Source: Polyangiaceae bacterium (lineage in GTDB: Bacteria; Myxococcota_A; Polyangia; Polyangiales; Polyangiaceae). Taken from it: DNA of 64,000 nt. Both the position numbers and the translations under genes were made by a program. The notes under the pieces were generated by a model. That model did no database searches, was not told where the DNA came from, and worked only from the letters and a program-made list of their open reading frames with translations. Shown in pieces: positions 8,385 to 17,061 of this stretch; position 1 is the stretch's first letter, and the number at the start of each line of letters is the position of its first letter. The stretch lies in assembly GCA_020846005.1 (NCBI GenBank), contig JADLEQ010000080.1, positions 36,063 to 100,062 of the forward strand. The letters run 5' to 3'.

Positions 8385-10379
8385 TCACATCCCGAGCTCA
8401 CACACGAGCGTCCGGAGCATCTCGGCGACGCTCCACGCCTGCGCCGGGCACCCGCGCGGCCGGTGGGGCGCGTCGCCGTCCGCGAGCTGGGCGACCTGAC
8501 CGACGACCGGTCCCTGCGCGAGCGCCCGCTCCACCATCGTGCGGAGCTCCTCGCGCAGCTCGAAGTCATCGGGCTCGAGGCGCAGGGCGGCGCGGGCGTA
8601 GGAGCCGACGAGCCAGGTCCACGCCGTCCCCTGGTGGAACGAACTCTCACGCTCCTGCGGCGGGCCGACGTGGACGCCGAAGTAGTCAGGATGGTCCGGC
8701 GCCAGGCTGCGCACGCCGACCGGCGTGAGCAGCTCCGCCCGCACGCGCGCCACGATGGCCGCGGCCTGCCAGCGCTCGAACAGCGAGGGATCGACGGCCA
8801 GCGCCAGGAGCGCGTTGGGCCGGACGCTGGCGTCCTGGAAGGCGTCGGGCCCGGCGTCGACCTCGGACACGCAGTCGTAGGGGTATTGGGTCGACGCGCA
8901 CCAGAACCTCGCGGCGAACGCCGCCCGCGCCGCGTCCCGCGCCGCCCGGGTGGCCTCGAGGATCGGCTCGTCCTCGTACTCTCGCGCCAGCGCGCCGAGC
9001 GTCTCGCACGCCCGCGTCCACAGGGCCTGCAGCTCGACGGCGAGGCCGCGCCTCGGCGTGACGAGCTTGGTGCCGGCCCGCGCGCTCATCCAGGTGAGGG
9101 CGTGCTCGGGGTCGCCGTTCGCGATCGCGCCGTCCGGGGTGAGCCAGACGCCCGGCGTCTTCCCGCTCCGAAGCTTGACGAACGCGCGCTTGAGCGCGGG
9201 GTAGAGCCGCGTGCGGACGAACGGATCCTCGGCGCCGGTCCGATCGGCGAGCTCGCGCGCGACCTCGAACAGCCACAGGGTCGCGTCCGGCGATCGGACG
9301 ACGACCTCACCCTCACGCTCCGGCCAGCGCTCGGGCAGGAGCCCGGACCGGAGCTCGCCCACCTGCGCATCGAGCACTCGCTTCGCGTCGTCGAGGCGCC
9401 ACCGCGCGAGCATCAGCCCGATCGCCGCGACGGACACGTCGCGGGTGCGGACGTCGTAGAAGGGGTAGCCCGCCAGGATCGCCGGCCGAGGCGCGTCGAG
9501 CGCGCAGAACGCCCCGGCGGCGACGTACAGCTTCCGGACGAGCGGCGCGCGCTCGGGCCCCGGGTCGGTCGCGAGCAGCGCCGCCTCCGTCTCGGCCAGG
9601 AGCTGTTCGGCTGGCGCCTCGACGCGGGCGCCGAGCGACATCGTGAGGTACGCGGGCTCTCCGGGCAGGAGGTCCAGCTCGAAGCGCCCCGGCGTCCAGA
9701 GATCCTCGTGCGAGGGCTCCCGCAGCGAGTCGTCCGTGTACTCGAAGCGTCGCCACCAGTCCGGCGATCCGATGAACACGCCGCCGTGGCGAAAGCACAG
9801 CTCCGGGACGCCCGGGACGGGCCGCAGCGACACCTCGCCCTGCCGCAGGCTCACGCCCTGCACCATGTACCCGTGCTCGTGCAGGATGCCGCGGACGGGC
9901 CGGAGCGAGAGGAGCGGACGGACGGTGAGGCGCGCGCCGGCGCGCCCGAACCACGTGTGGGACACGACGAGCGCGTTGCGCCCCCGCACCAGCGCGACCT
10001 TGCGCTCGAACTGCGCCTTCCCGATCCGATACACCCAGCGCGGGATCGGATCCTGCGCGAACCACTGGAGCAGACGGTAGCCCGGGGTGGGCGCCATCCC
10101 GGGGAAGCGGTGCGTCGAGATCCGGTGCGCGCGCCCCCCCACCTCGATCGAGACCTCGGCGTGGGTCACGATGACGTGGCGATCGAGCGGGGGCGCGAGC
10201 GCCGCCACGAACAGCCCGTGGTGGCGCCGGGTGTGCATCACCGACACCGTGCTCATCGCGTAGGCCCCGGCGCCGTTGGTGTGGAGCCACTCGGCGCCCG
10301 CGCGCTCCAGATCGCCGTCGACCTGGACGCGCGGCCACGGCCCGTCGCGCGGCGGGTCCGGCGAGGTCGGCCGGCTCAC
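8385..10379 (-). CDS. Glycogen-debranching-enzyme-like protein with altered active site
   Basis: 664 residues. The N-terminal GDE_N domain (about 20-240) has EWLHTNGAGAYAMSTVSV and TRRHHGLFVAA. The C-terminal alpha/alpha barrel (about 280-655) contains the amylo-1,6-glucosidase segments DATLWLFEVA, LVTPRRGLAVELQALW, FHQGTAWTWLVG and HRPRGCPAQAWSVAEML. The family normally has TWMDA and SEIFDGD, which carry the expected catalytic acid and base; here they read TWMSA (near 9088) and AQLADGD (near 8485). The protein therefore may be a pseudoenzyme or have changed chemistry, although the fold-defining motifs are intact. The GTG start at 10379 overlaps the aroE stop. Debranching activity should not be assumed. 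Confidence 0.85.
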   Translation of the reverse strand: MSRPTSPDPPRDGPWPRVQVDGDLERAGAEWLHTNGAGAYAMSTVSVMHTRRHHGLFVAALAPPLDRHVIVTHAEVSIEVGGRAHRISTHRFPGMAPTPGYRLLQWFAQDPIPRWVYRIGKAQFERKVALVRGRNALVVSHTWFGRAGARLTVRPLLSLRPVRGILHEHGYMVQGVSLRQGEVSLRPVPGVPELCFRHGGVFIGSPDWWRRFEYTDDSLREPSHEDLWTPGRFELDLLPGEPAYLTMSLGARVEAPAEQLLAETEAALLATDPGPERAPLVRKLYVAAGAFCALDAPRPAILAGYPFYDVRTRDVSVAAIGLMLARWRLDDAKRVLDAQVGELRSGLLPERWPEREGEVVVRSPDATLWLFEVARELADRTGAEDPFVRTRLYPALKRAFVKLRSGKTPGVWLTPDGAIANGDPEHALTWMSARAGTKLVTPRRGLAVELQALWTRACETLGALAREYEDEPILEATRAARDAARAAFAARFWCASTQYPYDCVSEVDAGPDAFQDASVRPNALLALAVDPSLFERWQAAAIVARVRAELLTPVGVRSLAPDHPDYFGVHVGPPQERESSFHQGTAWTWLVGSYARAALRLEPDDFELREELRTMVERALAQGPVVGQVAQLADGDAPHRPRGCPAQAWSVAEMLRTLVCELGM

Positions 10380-11251
10380 CGCGCACCTCGCGCCGCGAGC
10401 GCCCGCTCGGCGGCCTCGCGCATCACCTCCCCGGGCGGCGTCGCACCGAACCAGAGCTCGAAGGCGGCGACCGCCTGGGCCACCAACATGCCGACCCCAT
10501 CGAGCGCCACGAGCCCGTGGCGCCTCGCCTGGTCGAGGAAGGGCGTCACCCGCGGGTTGTAGACCACGTCGTACGCGACGGCGGTGGGAGGCAGCGCGCC
10601 CCAGGGCACGCGGCGCGCGAGCGCGTCACCATCGCCCGCGCCGCGCATGCCGGCGCTCGTCGCCTGCACGACGACGGAGAGCCGGGGCGCCAGCGCCTCG
10701 AGGCCGCGCCCGCCGTCGCCGGGCCACGCGAGCGGCTCGACGCCCATGCGCTCGAAGCCCTCGGCCCCGCGCCACTCCGATCGCGCCCCATCGAACGCCC
10801 GGGCCGTCACCCGCACCGCCGCGAAGCCCAGGCGCACGAGCGCGAGGCCGGCCGCGAGCGCCGCGCCGCCACTCCCGATCACGAGGGCGGCGTCGCGAGT
10901 CGCGGCAGCCCGACCGAGCTCGCCGACGAGCGCCGACACGTCCGTGTTGGCGGCGACCAGCTCGTCACCGTCTCGGTAGAGCACGTTCGCGGCGCCGGCG
11001 TGCGCGGCGTCCGTGGTCCGCCGGGCGGCGAGCGCGAGCGCGGCGCGCTTCCACGGAACGGTGACGTTCGCGCCCCAAGGCTCCCCGCGCGTCAGCTCGG
11101 CCAGCCGCGCCGCCAGCGCGGGCTCGTCCGGCACGTCCACGAGCCGGTAGCGGTGTGGCAAGCCGAGCGCGTCGAACGCGGCTTGGTGCAGCTCCGGCGA
11201 GACGGAGTGACCGACCGGGTGCCCGAGCAGCACGACCTCGCGCCGCGTCAC
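10376..11251 (-). CDS. aroE: Shikimate dehydrogenase
   Basis: 291 residues, the normal size. It reduces 3-dehydroshikimate to shikimate with NADPH in the cytoplasm. GHPVGHSVSPELHQAAF binds substrate and GANVTVPWKRAAL carries the catalytic Lys. AANTDVSALV carries the Asp partner, GSGGAALAAGLAL is the nucleotide-binding loop, and YDVVYNPRVTPFL and GVGMLVAQAV are the C-terminal signatures. The start is GTG 11251, overlapping the xseA stop (GTGA); its own stop overlaps the next gene's GTG. The frame continues open upstream to 12907, but that extension lies inside xseA and is not coding. Confidence 0.95.
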   Translation of the reverse strand: MTRREVVLLGHPVGHSVSPELHQAAFDALGLPHRYRLVDVPDEPALAARLAELTRGEPWGANVTVPWKRAALALAARRTTDAAHAGAANVLYRDGDELVAANTDVSALVGELGRAAATRDAALVIGSGGAALAAGLALVRLGFAAVRVTARAFDGARSEWRGAEGFERMGVEPLAWPGDGGRGLEALAPRLSVVVQATSAGMRGAGDGDALARRVPWGALPPTAVAYDVVYNPRVTPFLDQARRHGLVALDGVGMLVAQAVAAFELWFGATPPGEVMREAAERALAARGAR

Positions 11252-12690
11252 TCGCCCTCCTCGACTCGATCCACCGTGGCCTCGACTCGCCCCTCGTGCA
11301 GGCGCACGCGCACGCGGGCGCCGGTCGCGGTGTCGCGCGAGCGGACCAGCGCCCGGCCGTCGTCGCAGGTCACGATCGCGTACCCCCGCTCCAAGACCGC
11401 GAGCGGGGAGAGGGTGCCCAGCCGCGCCGCCTCGCGCTCGAGCCGCGCGCCACGCGCGCGGAGCACGTCGCGCAGCGCGATCCCGAGACGGACCTCGAGG
11501 GCGCCGAGCCGCGTGCGCTCGGCGGTGAGCCGCCGCTGCTCCAGCGCGTCGAGCCGCACGAGCGACTGACCGAGCTGGCCGCGGGCGCCGGCGAGCACCG
11601 CGCGGGGGTGGCGGGCGGCGAGCGCCTGGCGCCGGTCCGCCAGCGTGGTGCGGGCGCGCGCGAGCCGGCGCCGGGTGTCCTCGCCGAGCCGCGCGCGGAG
11701 CTCGTCCAGGGCCTGCTGCGCGTCGAAGCAGCGGACGCGTGGATCCCCGAGCCGAGCGCGCAGCCTCCCGAGCGAGTCGCGATCCTCGAGGATGCGACCG
11801 CGCATCGCGCGCGCGAGCTGCCCGAGGTACGCGCTCAGGCGCGCGCGCGCGGCGCGCTCGTCCGGCACCACGAGCTCGGCGGCGTGCGACGGAGTCGCCG
11901 CGCGGAGGTCGGCGGCGAGATCGGAGAGCGTCACGTCGATCTCGTGCCCGACGGCGCTGACGACCGGCACGCGCAGGCCGGCGATGCGCCGCACGACCGC
12001 CTCGTCGTTGAAGGCCATCAGATCCTCGGACGCGCCGCCCCCTCGACCGACGATGACGACGTCGAGCCCTGGCAACGCCTCGATCCGGTCGAGCGCACGC
12101 ACGAGGCTCGCGGGCGCCCCCTCGCCCTGCACGAGCGCCGGGCTGAGCACGATGCGGACGCGACCTCGTTGGCGCGCGACGGCGATGATGTCGTGGACGG
12201 CCGCGCCGTGTCGACTCGTGACGACGCCGACGACGCGCGGCTCGGGCGGGAGCGGTCGCTTGCGCTCCGCCGCGAACAGGCCCTCCGCCGCGAGCCGCTG
12301 CTTCAGCCGCTCGAGCGCCTCGAGCAGGGCGCCGCGCCCGGCCGCGCGGATCCGATCGGCGACGAGCTGCAGCCGGCCCCGCGCGGCATACACCGCCGCA
12401 CCTCCGAACACCTGCACGCGCGCGCCCGGCTGCAGCAGGGACCGCGCGCGCGCCGCCGCCTGCCGGTACGCGACGCAGTCGAGGCGTGCCTCCTCCCGAT
12501 CGTCCTTGAGGGTGAAGTAGGCGTGCCCGCTCTCGGCCACGCGGAGCTGGGTCACCTCGCCCTCGACCCACTCCCGCCCGGAGACGGACTGCACCGCCCG
12601 GCCCAGGCGCCGCACGAGCTCGGCCACGCCGACGACTTCGGCGCCGGCTTCGTCGGGGCCGGCGCCGCGGGGCGGGAGGGCGTCGCTCAT
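11248..12690 (-). CDS. xseA: Exodeoxyribonuclease VII large subunit
   Basis: 480 residues. The N-terminal OB-fold (about 18-115) includes WVEGEVTQLRVAESGHAYFT, which binds single-stranded DNA. The central catalytic region has GVVTSRHGAAVHDI, IVGRGGGASEDLMAFND and SAVGHEIDVTLSDLAAD, the classic ExoVII signatures. A long Arg/Ala/Leu-rich coiled-coil follows and ends near LSPLAVLERGYAIV. It degrades single-stranded DNA to oligonucleotides together with XseB; no xseB is adjacent. It is the first gene of the minus-strand xseA-aroE-debranching-like-kinase-regulator run and diverges from the AgmX-type gene across a 252-base region. Confidence 0.95.
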   Translation of the reverse strand: MSDALPPRGAGPDEAGAEVVGVAELVRRLGRAVQSVSGREWVEGEVTQLRVAESGHAYFTLKDDREEARLDCVAYRQAAARARSLLQPGARVQVFGGAAVYAARGRLQLVADRIRAAGRGALLEALERLKQRLAAEGLFAAERKRPLPPEPRVVGVVTSRHGAAVHDIIAVARQRGRVRIVLSPALVQGEGAPASLVRALDRIEALPGLDVVIVGRGGGASEDLMAFNDEAVVRRIAGLRVPVVSAVGHEIDVTLSDLAADLRAATPSHAAELVVPDERAARARLSAYLGQLARAMRGRILEDRDSLGRLRARLGDPRVRCFDAQQALDELRARLGEDTRRRLARARTTLADRRQALAARHPRAVLAGARGQLGQSLVRLDALEQRRLTAERTRLGALEVRLGIALRDVLRARGARLEREAARLGTLSPLAVLERGYAIVTCDDGRALVRSRDTATGARVRVRLHEGRVEATVDRVEEGE

Positions 12691-12942
12691 CGGGGTCCAT
12701 CATCGCGGAATTTCGAACGGCGCGCTCGCGCGGAGGGGGCGCAGGGAGGAGCCTCCGGGTTCCAGCCGAGACGGCGGAGTTCAGACGAGCTGGAAGATCG
12801 AATTCGCTTGATTTCCGCGGAACCACACGGGGCCGGCCGGCGTCGGAGCCTGCAACGACGCGCCACCCCGGCAGCGTCGGACCCCCTCGCCAGCGCGTGC
12901 GCCCCACCGCGCCGCCCGCGCGAGATCCGAGAGGAGACCGTC
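12691..12942. other. Divergent intergenic region
   Basis: 252 bases between xseA (minus) and the AgmX-type gene (plus). It includes a short A+T-richer patch around 12800-12830 that could hold promoters, and a good ribosome binding site, GAGGAGA at 12931-12937, in front of the plus gene. I see no ORF, RNA or long repeat. Confidence 0.4.
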
Positions 12943-14532
12943 ATGGCTCAGTCGCAGCTCACCTTCCCCGTCCATCCTGCCAACCCCTTCGAGGCGGCCC
13001 GGGCCGCGCGCGGGTTCGATCCTCGGGCCGCGTTCGGAGTCGCGCGCGCCGAGCCGGTCGTCCCCGGTGAGGCGACGTACGCGCTCGTGAAGAGCGCGCC
13101 CGCCGTCCCCGCCGACGAGGTCGAGATCGCGTCACGCGGCGAGGTCGAGGTGACCGTGCTCTGGGGCACCAACGTGCTGCACGTCGCGCACCTCGCGACC
13201 GACCGCGCGTTCTGGATCGGCGAGGCGATGGGAGAGCGCCTCCCGCTCGACTACCTGGTCCCCGAGGAGAAGCTCGGCGTCTCCCGCCTCCCGCTGGTGC
13301 AGCCGCACTCCACGGGGACGCGAGTCGCGATCCCACGCGGCGCGCGCGCCATCGTCGAGCGCGACGGCTCGCGCGCGTCGCTGGACGACGCCTCGACCGA
13401 GCCGTGCCCCGAGGCCGCGGGCGCGCGCACCGCGTCGTTGCCGGACGGCGGCCGGCTCCGGATCGAGCACGGCGACTTCACCTACGTCGTCTCGAGCGTG
13501 CGCGCGGGCAAGCCGACGGCGCGCGCGTCGGCCGCAGCCGAGCGGGGCGTGCTCGCGGCGTTCGGCGCCACGGTGCTCGCCGCGGCGTCGATGGTCGCGG
13601 CGGCGGCGTACTTCGTGCCGCCCCTCGGGTTGGTCGCTGACGAGCAGCTCGACCGAGAGCGCGTGGTGCTCCTCCAGCAGTACCTGAGCCAGAGCGCGGA
13701 GACGGAGCGCGAGGCCACGCGAGAGGACACCACGGCAGCGGAGAGCTCGACCGCGGAGCGGGGTGGGACGGGCACGCGCGCCAGCGGCGCGGAGGGCGCG
13801 ATGGGCAAGCCGACCGCCACGACCTCGGGGCGCTGGGCGGTGCAGAAGGTCGACGACGACCCGCGGCTCGCCCGAGCGCGGGCGGTCGAGGAGGCGCGGA
13901 CGTTCGGCATGAACGCCCTCCTGAGCGGCGCCGCCGCGGGGCCGCTCGCCACGTTCGGCCGCGACAGCGCGAGCGGGACCCACGACCTCACGGCGGAGGG
14001 CGCGATGTGGGGCGACGTGCTCGGCGAGGGGCGCGGCACCGGCGGCCTCGGCCTCACCGGCGGCGGCTTCGGCGGCGGCGGGTACGGGGAGGGCATCGGC
14101 CTCGGCAACATCGGCACCTACGGGAACGGCGCTGGCCTCGGCCCCGACCAGGGCTTCGGCAGCGCGCACGGGCGCCTCTCGAAGGGCCACACGACGAAGG
14201 GCCCCCCGCGCATCCGCCCCGAGGGCGCGACCGTCCTCAGCGGTCGACTCCCCGCCGAGACGATCCAGCGCGTCGTCCGCCAGAACTTCGGGCGCTATCG
14301 CATGTGCTACGAGCAGGGCCTGGCGCGCAACCCGACGCTCGCGGGGCGCATCTCGGTGCGGTTCGTCATCGGGCGCGACGGCGCGGTGTCCAACGTGAGC
14401 AACGGCGGCTCGGACCTACCGGACTCCGCCGCCGTGGGCTGCATCGTGCGAGCGTTCTACGGGCTGTCCTTCCCGCAGCCGGAGGGCGGGATCGTGACGG
14501 TGGTCTACCCGCTCATGCTCTCGCCTGGCTGA
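12943..14532 (+). CDS. AgmX/PglI-type (TonB-C-like) membrane protein
   Basis: 529 residues. The N-terminal part (about 60-185) resembles the FHA-like domain of myxobacterial GltG/AgmX proteins (VEVTVLWGTNVLHVAHL). One transmembrane helix is at about 200-224, then a charged spacer, a Gly-rich stretch at about 365-410 and a C-terminal domain at about 430-529. The last has VVRQNFGRYRMCYEQGLARN, RISVRFVIGRDGAVSNV and a closing Pro-x-Gly-Gly plus YPLML, the AgmX/PglI C-terminal pattern with two conserved Cys. Family members take part in envelope machines linked to gliding or polarity in myxobacteria; the specific role here is inferred. The ATG is preceded by GAGGAGA. Confidence 0.8.
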   Translation: MAQSQLTFPVHPANPFEAARAARGFDPRAAFGVARAEPVVPGEATYALVKSAPAVPADEVEIASRGEVEVTVLWGTNVLHVAHLATDRAFWIGEAMGERLPLDYLVPEEKLGVSRLPLVQPHSTGTRVAIPRGARAIVERDGSRASLDDASTEPCPEAAGARTASLPDGGRLRIEHGDFTYVVSSVRAGKPTARASAAAERGVLAAFGATVLAAASMVAAAAYFVPPLGLVADEQLDRERVVLLQQYLSQSAETEREATREDTTAAESSTAERGGTGTRASGAEGAMGKPTATTSGRWAVQKVDDDPRLARARAVEEARTFGMNALLSGAAAGPLATFGRDSASGTHDLTAEGAMWGDVLGEGRGTGGLGLTGGGFGGGGYGEGIGLGNIGTYGNGAGLGPDQGFGSAHGRLSKGHTTKGPPRIRPEGATVLSGRLPAETIQRVVRQNFGRYRMCYEQGLARNPTLAGRISVRFVIGRDGAVSNVSNGGSDLPDSAAVGCIVRAFYGLSFPQPEGGIVTVVYPLMLSPG

Positions 14533-14568
14533 GCTCGGCGCCGGGCGCGTGTCCCCGGGACCCCAGAC

Positions 14569-14609
14569 CGACACCCCGGCGGTTCGCTTCGCGGACCGGC
14601 GGGGTGTCG
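14569..14609 (+). terminator. Hairpin, possible terminator
   Basis: Ten-base arms CGACACCCCG (14569-14578) and CGGGGTGTCG (14600-14609) form a perfect stem downstream of the AgmX-type gene. Outer GGGACC/GGTCCC arms could extend it. No T-run follows, so termination would not be of the classical intrinsic type. Confidence 0.45.
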
Positions 14610-14687
14610 CGTTCGGTCCCGGTCTCGCCGAGCCGAGAGGCGCGCGCAGGTTTCGCCTGGTCCGGTTCTCTGCGAAGCTCGTCGGGA

Positions 14688-15890
14688 GTGCGCGGCGTCG
14701 ACGTGGAGACCCTCGGTTGCCCGCGGTGCGGGGCTGCCTGCCGCGCGGGCGCCGGAGCGGCGGCGACCTGCGCGCACTGCGGAGGCGAGCTCCCGCTGCC
14801 CGCTCACCACGTCGCGGGGCGCGTCGCAGAGCGCCACGAGGCTCGCTCCGCGGCGGACCTCGGCGCGCTCTACGCCCGCCTGGGATCGCCGCCCGGTCTC
14901 GCGCTCCGCGCGTGGGGCACGGCGGCGCACCTGCTGGCCTGGCCCGCCGTGGCGGGCTTCCGCCTCGGCGCGCGGCTGGTGGATCCGGTGGCCGTGCTGG
15001 CCGCGACGCACCCGATCGCGCTCGCGCTGTTCGGCGTCCCGCTCGCGATCGTCATCGCTTCGTTCTTCGGCGTCGTGAGCCTCCTGCGCCTCTCCGGTCC
15101 TCTCCTCGGGCTCGACGTGGTCGACGTCGCCGGCGTCCCCACGTGCTTCCTCGCGCTCGCCGTCGGCTCGTTCGTGCTCGGCGGCGTGCCGCTGGCCGTG
15201 CTCCGTCGAGCCGACCAGCTCGCGAGCGCCCGCGTGGCGACACGAGCCGCCCTCGCCGCGCGGCCCTCCCACCACGCGGGCGGCGGCGCCGCGTGCCGCC
15301 ACTGCGGCGGCGATCTCGTGGTGCCGGCGGCGGCGCTCGGTGTCCGCTGTCCGTACTGCGACGCGGACAACCTCGTCGCGCTCCCCGCGAGAGAGCTGCG
15401 CCGCCTCACGGATCAGCGAACCGAGTTCCACCTCCACGTCGAGGACGCGCTCGTCGCCGAGGCGGCCGGGCGGCGCGACGCCGGCCGCCAGGCGCTGCGC
15501 GCCGCCGTCGGCTGGGCGTTCGGCTCGCTGCTGATCGCCGTCCTCGGAATCGTCCTGCAGAGCGCCGTGGACGGCCACGGCCGGGCGGCCGCAGACGCGC
15601 CCTTCACGCTGTCGCCTCGCCTCACCGGGTGGTTCGGGGACGAGAGGAACCGCTCGTGGCAAGTCCCGGTCCAGCGCGACCGAGCGCTGTCGCTCCTCTG
15701 CAACGAGTGCGCCTGGCGCGAGCGCGTGAGCGCCCGTACGAGCCGCGGCGCGAGCGTGCCGATCACCTGGACGGCGCTCCCCGACGACCGCTACTCGGGC
15801 CGCGTCGTGCCTGGGGTGACCGGCTGGCTCGTGGTCTCGGGGCTGGGCGAGTCGTCGCGGTGGCGCGTCGAGCGAGCCCCGGCTCGGTGA
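14688..15890 (+). CDS. Membrane protein with two zinc ribbons
   Basis: 400 residues if GTG 14688 is the start; a GTG at 14703 is also possible. A first zinc ribbon (CPRCG ... CAHCG, about residues 11-33) is followed by three transmembrane helices (about 107-132, 150-170 and 274-293). A second ribbon (CRHCG ... CPYCD, about 203-222) lies between the second and third helices. The C-terminal part after the last helix is soluble and contains CNECAW. I do not recognise a named family. The ribbons suggest a metal-stabilised cytoplasmic face with a C-terminal domain on the far side. It follows the AgmX-type gene after a hairpin, so it is probably transcribed separately. Confidence 0.7.
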   Translation: MRGVDVETLGCPRCGAACRAGAGAAATCAHCGGELPLPAHHVAGRVAERHEARSAADLGALYARLGSPPGLALRAWGTAAHLLAWPAVAGFRLGARLVDPVAVLAATHPIALALFGVPLAIVIASFFGVVSLLRLSGPLLGLDVVDVAGVPTCFLALAVGSFVLGGVPLAVLRRADQLASARVATRAALAARPSHHAGGGAACRHCGGDLVVPAAALGVRCPYCDADNLVALPARELRRLTDQRTEFHLHVEDALVAEAAGRRDAGRQALRAAVGWAFGSLLIAVLGIVLQSAVDGHGRAAADAPFTLSPRLTGWFGDERNRSWQVPVQRDRALSLLCNECAWRERVSARTSRGASVPITWTALPDDRYSGRVVPGVTGWLVVSGLGESSRWRVERAPAR

Positions 15891-15918
15891 GCGCGGGAGC
15901 TCGCGCGGCGCGCAGGGG

Positions 15919-16998
15919 TCACGGCGCGGCCACCTCGACGACGATCCCACCACCAGCGCCCGCTTCGCCGAGCGGCCCCGGGTCCCCGGAGCGGACCGCC
16001 TCCGCGAACGCCAGCAGGACGACCGCCGCTCGCTCCAGCGCGACCGAGTGGGCGATCTCGGCGGCCTGGTCGAGCGCGTAGTGGTCCACCTCCGGCTCGA
16101 GGCAGTCGATCATCTGGTAGTGATTGGCGCCGGCGATCTCGGCGCGCGCGCGCCACGTCGGCCCCGACAGCCTCGCCCACGTGGCGCCGATCTCCTCCGG
16201 CGTGACGCGCGCGTCGCGGCCGCCCCCGACGAGCGCCACGGGCACCGCGGCGACCATCGGCGTGGAGGCGGTCGGGTCGGCGGGCGGCTGCGCGTGCGAG
16301 GCGAACGTCAGCACCCCGACGAGCCCGGTGGGGGGGCTGCCCTGGAAGGGCAGGGGGCAGGTGTCCGGGGACGCGTTGCAGAGGGCGGCCGTCCCCCCGT
16401 ACGAGTGACCCACGAGGAGCAGCGACCCGGGGTCGGCGAGCGTGGCCCAGTCGCCGGTGGTGACGGCCTCGGCGGCGAGCGTGGCCCACGTAGGCTCGAG
16501 GCCCGAGCCCGTACGCTGCGCGATCAACACCGCGTGTCCGTGCGAGGCGAGCAGCTCGCCCAGCCAGTCGTAGCGGCTCCCGTGGATGGTGCCGCCCGGG
16601 AACACGACGACCAGCGGAGCGGCGAGCACGGCACGCGGCGCGAAGAGCCTCACCGGGATCTCTCCCGTCGGGCTCGCGACCGATCCCTCGTGACGATCCA
16701 CGGCGTGCGCGCCGGGCTGGACCGCCGCGGGCTCGGGCTGATCCACGCAGGCGGCGATACCCCACGCGGGATCGAAGACGTCCCGCTCGGGCGCGGCGTC
16801 CGCGGCCCCGTCCGTACCGGCGCCCGCCTCGGGCGCGCCGGGCGCTGCGGCGTCCGGCGCACCGCAGGCGGAGGCCAGGCCGCACGCGAGCAGGAGGCAC
16901 GCGCGCCCCGCGTGCGCCCCGAGCGCCCTCGATCCCCAGGTGCGCCCTGCGGGAGCCGGCTCCGCTCGGCTCGGTCTTGAATGTAGGAAGTTCGACAT
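15919..16998 (-). CDS. Alpha/beta-hydrolase lipoprotein
   Basis: 359 residues. A signal with a lipobox-like end (LASAC, near residue 46) is followed by an Ala/Asp-rich linker. The hydrolase domain starts at about residue 95. VVFPGGTIHGSRYDW supplies the oxyanion loop, LLVGHSYGGTAALCN the nucleophilic Ser, GGGRDARVTPEE the acid and GANHYQM the His, so the full triad is visible. The fold resembles chlorophyllase/dienelactone-hydrolase types, but the substrate is unknown. The ATG at 16998 sits within an inverted repeat TTCGA-N10-TCGAA (16991-17010). It is divergent from the metzincin-like gene and convergent with the zinc-ribbon gene. Confidence 0.85.
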   Translation of the reverse strand: MSNFLHSRPSRAEPAPAGRTWGSRALGAHAGRACLLLACGLASACGAPDAAAPGAPEAGAGTDGAADAAPERDVFDPAWGIAACVDQPEPAAVQPGAHAVDRHEGSVASPTGEIPVRLFAPRAVLAAPLVVVFPGGTIHGSRYDWLGELLASHGHAVLIAQRTGSGLEPTWATLAAEAVTTGDWATLADPGSLLLVGHSYGGTAALCNASPDTCPLPFQGSPPTGLVGVLTFASHAQPPADPTASTPMVAAVPVALVGGGRDARVTPEEIGATWARLSGPTWRARAEIAGANHYQMIDCLEPEVDHYALDQAAEIAHSVALERAAVVLLAFAEAVRSGDPGPLGEAGAGGGIVVEVAAP

Positions 16999-17010
16999 AC
17001 TACTATCGAA
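16991..17010. promoter_or_regulatory. Inverted repeat over hydrolase start
   Basis: TTCGA and TCGAA arms, 10 bases apart, span the start codon of the minus-strand hydrolase in the divergent region. The patch is unusually A+T-rich for this window. It could be an operator; the evidence is only the symmetry and location. Confidence 0.3.
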
Positions 17011-17032
17011 TACCGGTAGCGCATCCCTCCGA

Positions 17033-17048
17033 GCCGTGTCAACACGGC
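17033..17048 (+). promoter_or_regulatory. Hairpin just upstream of metzincin-like gene
   Basis: Perfect seven-base arms GCCGTGT and ACACGGC separated by CA. It ends 13 bases before the ATG at 17062 and overlaps the expected ribosome loading zone, so it could be an operator or a 5' mRNA hairpin that limits translation. Confidence 0.4.
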
Positions 17049-17061
17049 CGGGAGACGACGG

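Noticed and set aside
8073..10562. 829-codon plus-strand open frame
   Set aside because: Shadow of the debranching-like and kinase genes on the minus strand; composition only.
11252..12907. N-terminal extension of aroE (843-codon frame)
   Set aside because: The extension lies inside xseA on the same strand in another frame and has no homology; the GTG at 11251 overlaps the xseA stop.
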